From: Melanocharis versteri
Taxonomy: Eukaryota > Chordata > Aves > Passeriformes > Melanocharitidae
Reading direction: 5' to 3'
Length of the DNA: 64,000 nt
Assembly: GCA_013397845.1 (NCBI GenBank)
Contig: VZTG01006279.1
Span: forward strand, 720,687-784,686
Within the stretch, counting starts at the first letter, position 1. The number at the start of each line of letters is the position of its first letter. The position numbers were made by a program, and so were the translations under genes. The notes below the pieces were generated by a model. That model ran no database searches, was not told where the DNA came from, and was given only the letters and a program-made list of their open reading frames with translations. Below, piece by piece: positions 25,101 to 39,059 of this stretch.

Positions 25101-28100
25101 GTACTTCCAGGTGCTCTGTTATTGAAATCTTCTTGCCTAAAATGAGGGACCCAAATCCAAGAGAACAGAAATCAGCTGTTGTCACACCTAGTGTTTCACC
25201 TACACTCAGAGTATGAATTTCCAGTTGTCCTCTATACAATTCCCATGCATGTGCTGTAAGCATGCTCCACCTGCCAGATCCGTGTTGGAGAGGATACTTA
25301 CCTGTGACAGTGTCACCTTTGTGTGGTGCCCACAGGATGAGTGTCTCATCAAGAAATGCCTGGAGCCAAAGCACTGTCTCCTCTGTCGCCTTTCAGTCAC
25401 CTGGTGAGGCTGCAAAGGGGCTGGGGAAGGAAAAGGAGGGAAGGGAAGCAGCCCAGACACCTTGTAACCCAGGGACAGGAAGATATCAGTCGCAGGAGCT
25501 TAAGCAGAGCTACTGTGGAGCTCAGTTAGGCCATGAAGGCAGGCAGGACAGCAGCAGCTGCAGCTGGATGTGGGAAGTGTTATGCTGCCCACACAGCTTG
25601 TTAGCAGAAGCCTGAAGGCCACTGTGTTGGGACATTTCCACCAGCTCCCCATCGTGCTTGCTCCCACAGAGCTCATCCCTCCTGGATCTACTGGGTCTGT
25701 ATTACTTGCAGCTTGCAGATTTGACAAGCCCAGCCCTAAAAAAGTCACAGAAATGAGAAGCTGGGAAAGTATCAGAGTCTTTCACCAGCAGGAAAATCCC
25801 AGGAGTTTTGAAAAGAGCAAGAAGAAATCTTCTGACATCTCGTGAGTTCTCTCCTCCCTCATAAATTCTTTGCTTGTAAGCTTCTCCAAAACTGTGAAGA
25901 TCTATGAAACTGCCTTCTGTTAGAGTAGTAAAGGAAACTTGGGAGAATTTCCCCTGTCATGCTGAAACTCAGGGACCATTTAGTGTGTTATGGTTTGGCA
26001 AATGCGACTATAAGAAAAGAGCTCCTCTTCACAGATGAGCATCAACTGCTGCAATTCCACCACAGCCAGAAGGCTCTGGAAGAAACTGAAACGTAAGGCA
26101 GGCCAAACTATTCCTACGAATGGAGATTTGTTGGAAAGTATCTCTTATTTGCACTGGTGTAAATCAAAATGTATATTTATTTCAGATAACATAGGGAGCT
26201 GACATGGAGGAAGATCAAAGCCTGGATGTAACTAACACCAGAAGCTGCATTTACGTCAGCCAGAAGAGTGTCTTTGCCTGGATATTGTGTTCAGGGTTTT
26301 CTGTATCTCTAAGGTTTTATTTCCTTTTCCTAACCATAAAAATTACAGAAAGTGATTAACATAAAGATAAGAGGCAAGTCAAGCACTGACTGAGCTGAGA
26401 GTGCCCTGACTGAGCTGGCACTGAATACCTGCCAGCTCTAAAACTCCTTCCCCTTCCTTCTTCATGACAGAGGATCTTTAGGGCAGCAATGGAAGGCAGT
26501 GCTGTAAGTGTTGGCCCGGGCTCTGTAGTTCACCAACCCCTGAGACATAACCAAAATCAGACTGTTCTCTGAAACTCAGATGTTTTATGAACCTTATTTT
26601 GCTCTTGAACGACACCGTGAATACTTGAAGAAACCCAGGTGAAGGCAGATGAGCTAAACCTGGCCTGGGCACCTAACAGTAAGGGTTGAAACCCATCCTT
26701 CACCATCGCAGGGGAGGCAGCATTTTGGCACTGCTGCGACAACATTTCTGCTCTGCACAACCGAGGTGTGGGGGTTTCGCTCCATTGCAGCTTTTGCTGA
26801 CTGAAGCAAGAGGGCTTTGAGGTGCAGCAACCCTACTCAGAACTGGCAGGAGGCTGGGTACAGGTCAGTGTATGTGGCTGCATCTAGCTCAGGACCAGTC
26901 AGAGCACAGGTAAAATGTGAGTACAGGAGAGTCCACCACACCTGCTGCTATAGGAGCACGGGACAGACTCACAGCCCAGAGGCAACACCACTCCCAGGCA
27001 CAGCACAGGGTGGCAGCCAAAAACATCCAGGGAGACCATTGCAGACCAGCACGTCATAGCCCCCAAAACCAAGAAGTGGTGACTGTGTTGATCTCCCATG
27101 GTAAAAAAAAAACGGCTTTCAGGAAAACAGAAGACAAGAGAAGCAGCCACTTAAATCAGTGTATCCACTCATGAGAGTCTGACTCGTTTAGTTCTAGAGA
27201 AGCACAGCTGTGTTATTTCACTACCATAGCTAGAAGATTATTTATATGTGCACAGTACAATTTTTAACTCACATTTCAGGCATCTGTGTTTACTCTGCTG
27301 GAAGCAGGTCAAGCTAGGAAGTGTTCTAGTTCATGCTGACACGTACAGGAGGCTGTTCCCTGCTTGTGCTGAGAGCCTCTGAAAAGAAAATACAGCAGTT
27401 TGGAAATAACTCTTGAAGTGAGCACTCCATCTTGTTTCTTTTGTTTTAGAAAGAGGGAGGAACACAGGGAAACGCAAGTCATATTGGCACATAGAATTTG
27501 GACTGTCTGGAAATAAACGGTGATGAATGGAGGCACTACATAAGGGAACTGCAAAGTGTCCTTCACAGAAATATTTGAGTCTTTTGCATGTTCAAGCAAC
27601 TTTTCCTTGCCCTTTTCCTTGGGATCAGAAGCAGTGTGAACAAGAGAGTCCTCTTCAATGGAACTTGGTGTATCCATTTCCATATCAATCCCAGGACATA
27701 AACACATTGATTTTAAAAATCATCTCCTGTGTGGGAGGCAGTTCCTTCCACCTTCATCACAAGTGAGGAAAGGACAGGTGGTGTCAGGATCATGGCATAA
27801 TCCTGCACAGCCTCAGGATGGAGGAAAGGTGAATGCAAACCCAGAATAGACCAGAATGGGAACTAAGATCAGAGTGAGTGCAGGACTCAGCCAAAAAAAG
27901 CCTCGGGGGATGCTGATATTAACATCTGCAGTAATCTATATTTACATCACCCTGAAGCCCGAGGTGCCACAGGCAGCCATTGCTGCAGGGATGTCAGTGT
28001 ATTTGCATCAGCCACTGCAAGTCCTGTAGCTACAAGGCAAGGAGACCTCTGGCACCCCTTGGTGTGGTTCTCAAGTGTACTTGAAAAACACTGTCCATGT

Positions 28101-28965
28101 CTGGGCAGTTTCCCAACAAGCAGCCTGCAGATGAGCAGTCCCTGTGCTGCACAGGTGGGACTGGACCCCTCTGGGTGGTGGGACACTCTGGGTGATGCTG
28201 GCACTCTGCAAATGTCTGGCACAGTCTTCCCAATGGGCTCAGCATCCTGCTTGCAGAGCCAGACATGGTCAGGACATGAAGCCACAGAAACTTCTCTGAA
28301 ATCATGTTTCTAGGCTACATGTCACTGAACTCCTTCCACTAAACTAATTAAATGCTGATTTACAGGAATGGTATTTGTTTACACATTGTTATTGTTGTTA
28401 GGAATTGGACAGGACAACAAAAGGTCTCTGCAGCAGCTCAGTCACACAAATGATTTCAGGGACTCAAAGATAATGGCGCCACAAAAGAGAGTTTGCATGT
28501 CTGGGGTGCCGGTATCAGCCGAGGAGAACAGACAGCAATATATCCACCTCAGCAGAACCACTGTGTGCAGCTCTGCAGATAAGAGCTCTTGCCAGCCTTT
28601 CACACATCCACATATGTTACTCTTTGCTGTGGATTTCACTACGAAAAATAAGAAATAGTGCTCTTCACCCCAGGTAAACTCCATCTTCCAGAGATTGCTG
28701 AGGTCCCCAACAGAGATTGGGACTGGGGCTGTCCCCTGATGTAAATGATTCACACACCTCTGTCCCCAGCACTGCACAATGAAGATGTCACTGCCATCCT
28801 AGGAACCTGATATGCATCTGTCTGTGCTGAGAAGATTCATGAGCTCCTGGGCAGTCAGATTAGGACTGAAGTAATTAGGAATGTCTCCCTAATGGCACTC
28901 TCACAAAATTTTCCCTAAAGGGCTAACCCTGGGAAGCCAGCACACCATAGCTGTTAACACTCATA
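22121..28965. other. Noncoding stretch, no gene seen
   Basis: No supportable exon. Minor structures are an A-rich run at 23067-23085 (A7GGA10), an AT-rich block around 24420-24600, a purine tract at 24672-24706, an A10 run at 27103-27112, and, at 28330-28400, a TAATTA core (28345-28350) close to a forkhead-type TGTTTAC (28376-28382). None of these has a pattern strong enough to name an element. Confidence 0.5.
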
Positions 28966-29110
28966 TCACAGAATCACAGAATCATTTAGGTTGGAAAAGA
29001 CCTCTGATATCATCAAGTCCACCTTTTGACTGATCACCACCTTGTCAACTGGACCATGGCACTAAGTGCCATGTCCAGTCATTTCTTGAACGCAAATACA
29101 CCACTCCTTT
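28966..29110 (-). mobile_element. CR1 LINE, 5'-truncated 3' end
   Basis: The + strand begins with two copies of the CACAGAAT octamer, followed by 'catttaggttggaaaagacc' and 'tctgatatcatcaagtccac'. This is the reverse complement of the CR1 3' terminus found in birds and other sauropsids. It continues through 'tgatcaccaccttgtcaact' and 'ggaccatggcactaagtgcc', typical of CR1 3' untranslated sequence, and homology fades near 'tttcttgaacgcaaataca'. Only about 145 bp remain, with no reverse transcriptase, as for most genomic CR1 copies, which are truncated at the 5' end. Divergence from the recalled consensus is modest. No target-site duplication is visible, which is normal for CR1. This is the strongest evidence that the DNA is avian. 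Confidence 0.93.
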
Positions 29111-32100
29111 CCTGGATCCTAATCTGTGGTCATGAATGTGGTTATGCAAGTCACAGCTGTGACACTCTTGGACAAGCTTCTCAGCTGAGCTGCCAGCTCC
29201 ACTCCACCATGCTGAAGCTGCAAGAGATGCTCCACCCGTCCATCCAGATTTAAAATTTTTGGTTTGTGGGCTCATGGGTGACTTGCAACAGCACTAAGGA
29301 AAGAAAATCTGGTTAGACATTTATTTGATCAGAGCAACCAAGGAGAGAAAAGGGATGCTATTTGTCAGCCAGAAACAAACGTGGTTGAGGCAACACTCAG
29401 CAACACTCTTATCTACAGCCGAAGTGATACCTTCACACACAATGAGAGGAGACACGTAGTAGAAGAGTAGGTAATATTACCTTAATGTTATAACAGTATT
29501 TCTGAGTGACATACATGAGTTTAATACTGATCTATTTTACCTGAAGCTAAATAATAGTAAATGATTTTACTGAGCTTGTTAAATCCATGTAAACCAAATG
29601 TAAAGTGGATGTGTACTGCTGTAAATACCCCTCAGCTGTAAGACTTCGTGCTAAGGAGGCTGAAGATGGTGCTGGGGAGCACCATCCCTGGTGCAGATGG
29701 TTGTGTGAGGAAGCTGCTGTGAGGAACACCAGCCATTCTCCATTGTAATTCAGGCACTTCCACATTAAAACCTGTCTCCTGGTCCGTTGTGATCATTGGC
29801 TTGCCCACTTTCCCCACTGGGGAAAACCAGTATCAGACCAGCTGAAAGTTTCCCTCTACGCTTGGAAAAAGCAGCTCTGTTGCTAATAACATCAAACAAC
29901 TGCATTAAAACCCATGGGGGTTTTAATAAAAAATATAAAGGGTAGATGGATCATCTACTGAGGTCCAATAAAGTTTGAAAGTCTACAGTTTATGGAGTGT
30001 GGCCATGCTTCACTGGTTCCTGGATCCTGAGGCTGCCAGGCTCCACATTAAAGGAACAGTAGGGAAAAGCATTTCATAGACTCCTCTGATATACACCAGC
30101 CTTCCCAGGGACAGCCTTTATCTACTGTGTGCTCTCCTCATGGTCTGCCTCTGAAAGAGGAGTCGCTGTGCCAGGCGCCTGCTGCCTGCCCTCCGCCCGC
30201 GGTGCCTGAAAGCGTGGTACCCCATGGAGACCCTGCCCGAGAGGGCCCAGAGCTGGCAGCACTCTGCTCAGAAGGCTGCCTCCTGGGGCTTTTAGGAGAG
30301 TGCTTTCCCAGGCTGCGAACCAGTGCACTCAGCAGCCGTCATCTGTATCTGGTAGTCTTTAAGTGCCTCCAAAAAAGCAAATTACATGCAGAAAGACACC
30401 TGGGAAACCGTTCATGAGGAGGGGCGTGGGGGGCATCCTTTTTGGGTTAAACAATTGTTTTCTCAGCAGGTGCCTAGTTTATGGCTTTCCAATAGGACCC
30501 TGCAAGCCCCGGGGAAGTTCTTTTCTTTATTAACCCAGCAGTTGCACCAGCTTCTGCCTCCCATAAGCAGCTCTGGAGAGCAGTGGCACAGTCAGGGTCC
30601 AGGATGTATGCAGGACACCCATAGCTGAGGAGGAGGCTGGCACTTGCCTAAAACCTAGAGAAGTATCACGAGGGACCTGCTTTGGATGTAGAAGGTTCCC
30701 CGGCAATGGACTGTGGGGATTTTCTAGCTGAGATTCCACAGATCTGCATTCACCATTCATTTCACCTCAGCTATGTGCTGGAAGAGGTTATCCTTCCTGT
30801 TGCTACAGAGGCCTTCAAATTTGGCTGATTCCAACCTTTTTCTTCTACATCCCAGCTGTCACATACATGTGATCTCCTACCAGTGGTCAGTAATGAAGAT
30901 TTCTGAGATGCCTCTGTAATGAGTTGGTCTACAGACATAAAATGCTGATATAAATGAACTACAAATAAATGTCCAGAGTAGGGAAACAGAAAGGCTGCTG
31001 GGTTCTGATTACATTCCCTTGCCTGCCCTGGCGTTACTTAAAATGTTCCGACTGTCCTTTCAAGCTGAATTTAGCAGCACAGTATTAGATAAAGAGATAA
31101 CTACTGACTGTGCACAAGCCTCCACATAATGTTACTCTCCTGCACTTGAAAACTTCGGCCGGAATCAAGCCATAGAAAACTTCTATAGGAACCTCTTCCT
31201 TTTGCTTTTGATACTGTGGACTCTAGATGGTGGCACAACAGTAACTCACATCCAGATAAGATAATCCCCTTCCCAGCTGCAGCACAGAGGAGCAGCCCCT
31301 ATGCTCTGCTGGGCCCAGTGGTCCAAAACCACGGACCTCCAGAGCACCCAGACATCATGTCTAAAATATGGTCTTCATCACTACACCCTTCTCAGGTCTG
31401 AATCCAGTTCTCTACAAACTGTTCCTACCTGGATACTGTTTTGATGCCCCAGCAAATCTGCACTGTACATGTAGCCATCTGGCTTGTCCTTCTGAGGGAC
31501 CCAAATTTCTCCCACACTCCTGCTTTCCGCTCTTTCCACACACTGACTGGGGCACCTATCCAAGTGATCTGCCTCCATCTCCTGTGTTTCCCCTGGAAAC
31601 ATGTCTAATCTGGATAAATTACTGGCCATTGTCCTTCCCATGTGCCTGTTTGAGATATGCCCAATTTCTGCTCTTGAAGCAGTCCCTCCTTCAGGAAGCA
31701 TCATGTCTTGGGAATGTCTTGTTGCTCAGGCAGCTCAAAGGCAGGATTTTGGTCATGGTGACCCTCACAGCTCCCTCAGCTACTCTCCTTTTTCCAATTG
31801 GAAGAGTGTCCCTGTTCCCCACTTTGCATCCTTCCCAACCACGCCATGTGTATAATCTCTTCCAGCCACACATCTGAGATTCCTGAGCAATCATGAGTGT
31901 CTGTAGATGTTCCTCCCTGTTTCTTTCTTGCACTGTCTCATTTGTTCTCAATCCAACAGTCTCACCCACACTCATGGACTTTATCCTGCGGTCTGACATT
32001 GAGTCATTCCCATTCCCGAATAGCGGAGGAACAAGACTTTTCCTTATACTGAAGGGTGGAAAACTGATATTACTCTAAACGGAACCCTCTTCAGCCCTTC

Positions 32101-33532
32101 AGGCTGCTTGAAACCTTTTTCCTTTGTGATTCAGGGAAGGAGAAAATCCTTCCAAGAGACAAGAGATGAAACTTTTCTCTGCATTGGCAGAGCATTATCT
32201 AGGGATGTTACCACTACCTATAAAGTATTTAATTTTATGAAAAAGCAGTATTTTTTAATGCTCAGGAACTTTGAGTTCTTTACTGAGAATTAGTTTGTCA
32301 CTATTTGTGATACCTGGGGTGAACTTTAGCATGTAGATAAAATTCAGGTTTTCCAAAGAAGCCACGCATCTTCAGTAAAATGGGAAAACCAGCAAAGAAA
32401 ATATGGTTCATTTTGGAAAAGAAAATAAATTACAAACTTAACTGAGGGTTAAATTTTAAAAAAAATCTAATGCTGTCATCCCAGTGCTGGTCTTTCTCCT
32501 GATCACAGACCAGTCCAAGAGAAATTCCAGGCCAAAAGCTGCCAATTTATCATTTTCTATCTAAAAGGTGAATCATTGTTTTTCAGTTGTAGAGGAAAAA
32601 TTCCTAAAACTTTTAGTAGGAGAGCACCAGGTTCAAAATCCTGAGAAACACTTTTGTTTATGCCCTTTCCAGGGCCCATCTGGGTTACACGGAAAACAAT
32701 TTTTCTTGGGAGATCCCTTCCCCATCTTAGCCAACCAGGACAAATGGGAGCAGGACTGCCTGTCCAGGCAACCAGCTGAAAGCTCTGCTTAGATTTTGGT
32801 GTAATTCTTCCAAACATTTTGCACCAGGAAAAAGCACCTGAAAACTTGAGAACAGTGGCTTAAAAATTAAAAGGTAGATTTAGGAAAAAGACCCAGAAGA
32901 ACACACTGGAATTTCTATATATGGCAAATCTGGATGCTTCTGTGCACTTTCACATCAGCCCACGCACAATTCTTCTCTGCTATATTTACCAGTTTATAAA
33001 TGTGTACGGTTTGTTTTTCCTTTTGCTTTCAATGCATTGGATTCCAGTTCATGAGAGTCCTGTGATGCTTGTCATGCATATCACCGGAAACCTCGCAGAT
33101 TGAAATGATCATCTCTCAGCCTGATAACTTGACAGCTGGTTTCTGGAAGTGAAACTTGCATGGAGGCAAAATGTCAGTAGCTTTAGGCACAGTTCAAATG
33201 ACTGTTCATCCTTTACACAGAGTCCAGTTAATTCTCACAAAGAGACGTGCTTTCTCTTAACAGCTATTTCTTCCCAAGAGTAAAGACATATGGTCAATAG
33301 CACAACGGCTTTATCAAACGCAAACAAATCCAGCTCTTGGTCTCCATCTAATCATTAATACAGTGTTTATCCATCCCATGTTGCAAGAGCATAATATGTT
33401 CCAAATGGGAGTTCTTGAGAAAAAAAGGCCTTCATTGCCAACCCTTCCCCCTCCTCATGGTGAATTCTTTTGTTAAGAGCTTCAGGAACTGGAATTTCTC
33501 TAAGCAATGCCCTATCAACGCAATCTAACTCT

Positions 33533-33551
33533 CCCCCCCACCCCCTACCCC
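33533..33551. repeat. C-rich low-complexity tract
   Basis: Runs of seven, five and four C are separated by A and TA and are followed by a short CA repeat. On the minus strand this is G-rich and could form a quadruplex if the longest run is split. It is otherwise simple sequence. Confidence 0.7.
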
Positions 33552-34447
33552 GCACACACATTTTGATTAAGTTACAGAAATCATGTGTTGCACAATGCAA
33601 AGACACTTGACTTCTCTCCTTTATAGTATGCGCAGAGGAAAACCCCTCTCTTACTTTCCCGCATTCCAATTTGAGCCTTAGACATTCCAGTAAATAAATC
33701 CAGCATTCACACTGGAGGGGAACATCAAATGTCTTCAAATCACACACACTTTTCTTAATAATTTTGTACCAAAAAGGTCAATGAATGCTTTTTTTCTTCT
33801 ATGGCTTGAGGGGGTGTTTGTTACTTAATGTTTATTGAGTAATACCACACTTGCTATTCCTGGAATCTTCCCATTCTTGCAATGCTTTTCTTCCTGTGAA
33901 GGGTATGTGCCACATTTCCTTAAATCTCTATCAGGCAGGAGAGACTCTGCAGGGTGAAAAAGAGAGGATCACAATGAAAAATGAAATTTCAAGGTTGAAG
34001 AACCTGAGCAACACAGAAACAGGACATAAGACCTCAGTTTTTCTCCTTCTAGTGGAAGACCTAATTTGATTAGACAAAACTGACTTTTTGCCATTCTTTT
34101 CTTTTACCTCATGATATGATGCTGAATATGTGCTCCAAGCAGAAGGAATGGGAGAGAGGAGCTGCCACAGGTCAACTTTGCACAAGGCTTTATCTTTGCT
34201 AAACCATGAAATGGCCTGAAGGTAAAAAATGTCCTTCACTGTTTGACCTGCAGACTGCTGGAAGGTTCAGCCCAATACTTCTGTTCGACAGGGAATGGAA
34301 CAAAATACAGAGAAACACAAGAAACTTTGTGAGTCACAAAATCTCATCCTCTAGTTGGAACACCAAGCACAGAATGATTTTCTAAACTTACATAAATCAT
34401 TTGCTTTTGCCTGGAAGGGAGGTAGGAATTACTACAATGTTGCTCTT

Positions 34448-34472
34448 AAAAAAAAAAAAAACAAAAAAACAA
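34448..34472. repeat. A-rich homopolymer tract
   Basis: Fourteen A, one C, seven A and then CAAC. This could be the tail of a lost retrosequence, but the upstream 200 bases show no SINE, LINE or processed-gene homology that I recognise. Confidence 0.8.
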
Positions 34473-36000
34473 CTAAGAATGATTAATGATCCTTTTTCTA
34501 TTGCAGAAAGGAATGTAATCTATGAATAACACTGCAGTTCCCCAGATTGCTCAAATGAAGTGGATTGTTATGTTTATTCTTTAAAATGTAACCTTTTTTC
34601 CAGATTTAGATTCCTAAACCTCCAGCCAGCTGAGTGTATTACTCTCATTGACTAAATGAAAAAGAATTCAATTATATCAGATAGTTCCTTTTGATCTAGA
34701 TTTTTATTGGCAGAAACAAAATCACTTTCAACCTTCTTCAAGGAGGATAGTAGTTGTTAAACTGAAAAAAGGCATTTTCATACTGCAGATTTTTTATTCT
34801 TCTAGATCTTATCTGGCACATCTGTCATTTCTCAGCCTCCTTCAATGTCTCCAAGCATGGCTAGCAGAGCCAGACCCAATAAGCCATTGTGGTTCCCACC
34901 AGAGAAGAGCATCCTCTCAGTGACCTCCTGATGCGCCCTGATTTTCCCTTCTGCACAACATGAGAACAGTGCAGGCCTTTTTTTTTTTTTCCAAATTACC
35001 ATATTAAGTTATCATACCCAGAAGGTAATCTATAATTATTCCCATTTCTTTCCCAGATTACCATGTTTCAGGGTGTCATTCCCATGAAAGTGATGAATTC
35101 AATAGGCAGTGAGGTGACAGAAATGAAGACCATAAAAATAACTTTAATCTTGGTCACTGGAGGAATCCACTGACTAAAGCAAAGAGTTAGAGAGTGAACA
35201 AAGGAAATACCAGGTGAATCCCTACTTCCACTAATCTTATCCAACAGCAGCAGTCAAGAACATGCTAGGAGTCCCAGTCTCAAGTCTTAACCTCGGATTT
35301 GTCACGCTATTGCAGAATTTAAAATTACTATGATCTATTAGATCACCTTAAAACTCGTGCACTTCAGCTGGAGCTTGGAAAAACAACCTGGTTGAAACCA
35401 AAGGGTTCAGCAGCCAAATGGACAGTCAAAGCTAAGCCGTCCCCCTAATAAGCTTAGAGAAACAGGTAATTGGGTAGGGCATGGCTTGCCAAAAGGTGAA
35501 TCATGAGTGCCAGTAGTAGAAAAGAGAAGACTGTGTCATCTCTGGACAGCACAAAGCACCTCTTTCCCCCCCGGAATGATGCAACTCTGTACAGTGGTGG
35601 TCTGGGTTGTGCCTGCTGTAAAAAGGACCAGGACACTGTTCAACCTGTGGAGACATAAAGAGACTTACGCTAAAGCACAATTTTCTCTTGCAGATGATGC
35701 AAACTTAGGTTCACTGCATTCATCTCTCTGTCCTCACCAGCCAGTCCAGGGGAAGAATGAAGTTCTTAGTGCTGGTATCTATGTCTGACAGGCACTGGAT
35801 GATGCTGGTAGTCACAGAACCGTGGTGCCAAGAGGCACGAAAACATTGACAGTTTGAAGCAGGTCTGTGTAAAGACCAGATTCACTCTGCATCCACACTG
35901 TAAATTCACCATCTGGGAGAAGGAGCACTCTGGCCCCCAGACCAGCAGGAGAGGTTCCAGCTCACTCCTCACTCAGAGAGAAAACCATGGAACCCATGGA

Positions 36001-38429
36001 GCCAACACACCATGCCTTGTCCCGCTCCCACACCCCTCCACCTCCTGCTGCAGCCACAGCTCTCTGCCCACAGGTTTCCAGCCACCTTTACATCCCCCGT
36101 GCGACCCACCTGGGGATTTGAAGAAGCCGGGGTGATTCTGCCAGCGGCCCGGGGCAGTCTGGGGAGCTGGCCCCGCGTCCCCAAGATGATGGGTGCCGCG
36201 GTAGTCTTTTCACTAGATGGAGCTAGCGGATGGGTGCTGGCAAATCTGTCCTCCCTCCTGGAGGTGCCCCGCAGCCAGAACCACACGGAGAGGGAATGTG
36301 ATCCTATGCAGAGCCCCTGGCTCCTCAGGACTCATCTGTGGAAAGGAGAGCTTTTGTTCAGTGTGGAGGAGAGGAGGTTTCAATGACTAATATTTTGGCT
36401 GATGCAAATTCAGAAGAGTATGGGAATGGAGTGTTCACAGAAGTACTGGAGGCAGTGGGTTCAAATGAAATTGGGGGAAAATAGTACTGCTGCAAAGCCA
36501 GATGCCTCTGGTACAGGAGGAGCCAGACAGAGGAAGAACCAAAACGGTGCTGGAAACACTGCTGCCCACAAATGTTCCAGCAGTGATGAGGTAAAGCTCT
36601 GGAGTAAATTTCCATTGTCTTCCAAAACCAAAGTAAACATTTTGGGGATTGCTCAACAAGAGCTCTGCATGGACAGGGAGAGAGCGGAGGCGCGGTACAG
36701 GCCTGTAACAATGCATCTGGTGTGTCCAGAGATTGCACCCAAGCTCAGCCGCATTTAAACCTGTTGCATCAGAAGGTGCAGAGGTGATGGACTCACAGGC
36801 CATCTCCATCCATGGCCCACAACAGTGTCAGGTGAGGCAGGCTGGTTAAACACCCCAGTGCTACCCAGAGTACACATCCCACACCTTCTCCTCTTAGTGC
36901 TTCTTGTCCCAACCACCCCTGCTCAACACCCCACAGCCAGGTGTCCCTCCCCAGGTGCCTGTTCCCTCCACCCCGTCTTCCTGCACCCACCGCTGGCCCA
37001 ACACCCTCTTCTCCATGCTGGTGCTGCAGTTGCGGCTTTAAATCACTCACCAGCTTGGACACTTCCATACTGCTCTTGCCACCACTGGGGTAGATCCAAA
37101 CCTCTGAGCCATGCTGAGGTTTCAGCCCTACCGCTTTTGTAGTACTTTGATGGGTGCTGGACTTTGCACACATTTTCACAGCTTATGTTCATTATTTCAT
37201 TACCTCACTAGTGCAGCCATGGTCTGATTTGAAAATCGATACTTATCTTTGTTAAAGGCTATTTGCAGATGTAAAAATGGGAGCCAATAGATATGACTTA
37301 ACAGAAAACCAGGTGAAAACCTGCAATGTGAATCAGAAAGGTGAAATCAGTAATCAGCTTGAATAAATCCCACTTACTATCCAAGAAATCTGTTCTGAAC
37401 ACTTTCTGACTCATTTGTTGCTGTGACATCTCTCTCTATTTTTTGATGATTTATGAGGAAAAGTTAAAATCAGTCAGGGACCATAAATCAGTGACTACTC
37501 ATAAATTTAAGCATCAAGCCATTGCTGATCATGAAAGACTAGCAAGTACTCCTGGGACTGTTTTTTCTCGGATATTCAAACACCATTGTGGAGTTTCTGA
37601 AACAAGTCGGCATTTTATCAAGGACGTGTGATATGTTGGGTGTTAGCCAGATGTCAGTGAAATGCGCATTCAGCTTCGATCCTTTTTTACCAGATTTTTG
37701 TTTGTTTGTTTTGTTTTCAAGTACATGCCACAGAAAGGCAAAGTGTGTGTGTGGCTGTGGGCAGAAGCATGCTGTCCCTGCTCTGAACTGCAGTAGCAGC
37801 TTCATTCTCAGGTTTGGTTTCCCTCTGTCCAGGGACATCTGAGCTTCTTCTGCATCACAGGTCCACAGAGGAAAACCAAGTCACTCTTTGACACATTATC
37901 CTGGAAGTGGTGGAGTTTGGCTGTAGACTGATGGCTCTTATTCGGGTGCATCCTGCAGATATCAAACTTGATCGTCACTACCAATAGGTCTCTGCCTTAT
38001 CTGCCAAGCAAACTCAGATCTGGCAGCATCTGAGTGAAGCTTCAGCAAGGGGTCTAAGTACAAACCAGTGTGGTTGCTAAGTTCATCTTGCTAAGCCTGC
38101 ATATCCCTGCTGGGCTTACCACCCCTGGTTTCCATCACAGAGGCATTCCCACACGACTAAGCATTATGCAGTGCTGACGTGTTCCTAGAAAGCATTTCCT
38201 GGAGGTTTGAGTCCAGAGGGTTACATCTCCAGCCTGTCTGATGCCTTTATGCATCCCTCTCCCCCGCCACAGAGAGGAGATGATAGTGCAGGGACAGGGA
38301 GTCAGGAAGCATGGGGTGATGATGCTCCTGTGCCTCTTACACTTCCCTAGCCCCCCAAGCTGTAACATGAGAGCCAATACTTTTCCAAATGGCCATCAGC
38401 ACCTGCAGACAGCCACAGCCCTCAACAGT
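36001..38429. other. Noncoding stretch with a mildly GC-rich patch
   Basis: Within 36040-36300 there are about 12 CpG by hand count, more than in the neighbouring AT-rich DNA, but no clear island. Open frames of 105-128 codons overlap on both strands and lack domains. A TTTG-type simple repeat lies at about 37697-37718. Confidence 0.45.
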
Positions 38430-38830
38430 GGGTGCAATCGAGCATCCAGAAGCGCCTGTGGCAGCGCTGGGCACCCACCACCCCACTCCGGCACTGCGTC
38501 CCCAGCATCCTGCCGGGATACAACAATGGCCGAGCCCCGGTGCCTGCTGAGGGAAGGCGGGGCTGGAGCAGGTGACACGCTTCACACTCCACGCTCCACT
38601 GCCAGACGCTGGCAGACCCACTTCAGGCTGCCCCTTTCCACGTGTCCCCTCTCCCTTTCTCGCCCGCGGGACAGCGTGGTGGCATTGTCCCCTGAGCCCA
38701 GGCCTGTCGCTATTAGTCCCCTGGCATATGGAAGCTGCAGTGTCCCAGGGCGCCACTGCCTGCGTGCGGGGCTTCCCTTCTGACACTCCTGCATTCAGCC
38801 CGGCCCGCGCCACCAGCGCAGGGGGAGTTC
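38430..38830. promoter_or_regulatory. CpG-enriched patch, weak CpG-island candidate
   Basis: About 24 CpG are seen in 400 bases, with GC content in the low sixties percent, giving an observed/expected ratio of about 0.6. Three of these frames are open for 110-180 codons, which is expected in stop-poor GC-rich DNA, and none carries a known domain. It could be an orphan CpG island, a promoter of an unannotated transcript, or just a GC-rich patch. Confidence 0.3.
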
Positions 38831-39059
38831 TACAAAGGGGAGAATGCTTCCTTTCAGCAGTCTGGGGTCAGCGCAGGGCTGCTTCACTCACAGAGGTCAA
38901 TCCTTAGGATGCTCAGAGATGGCTGGGATGCTTGGGAAGGGCACAGTGCTCTCCACCCCCCTGCTTCTCCCAGCGCTGCGCATTGTCACGATGATAAATG
39001 AGAGAGTGAGGTGGGGAAGCTCTTGACTGCGCGTGGCCTGAACCCCTGGGGGTTCACAA

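Larger units (their letters stand above)
29111..36000. other. Noncoding, AT-rich stretch, no gene seen
   Basis: No exon was supported. A 169-codon frame at 31368-31877 has no domain. Homopolymers include an A14CA7 tract at 34448-34469 and a T13 run at 34978-34990. A C-rich tract lies at 33533-33551. The block at about 34480-34800 is AT-rich unique sequence. The DNA just right of the CR1 fragment (29111-29260) may be further decayed CR1, but I cannot align it. Confidence 0.5.

Noticed and set aside
31368..31877. 169-codon open frame rich in Leu/Pro/Phe
   Set aside because: The hydrophobic look comes from pyrimidine-rich DNA. No signal peptide plus domain pattern, and no known family.
38241..38783. 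180-codon and antisense 158-codon frames
   Set aside because: Both lie in a CpG-enriched patch where stop codons are rare, and neither carries a recognisable protein.
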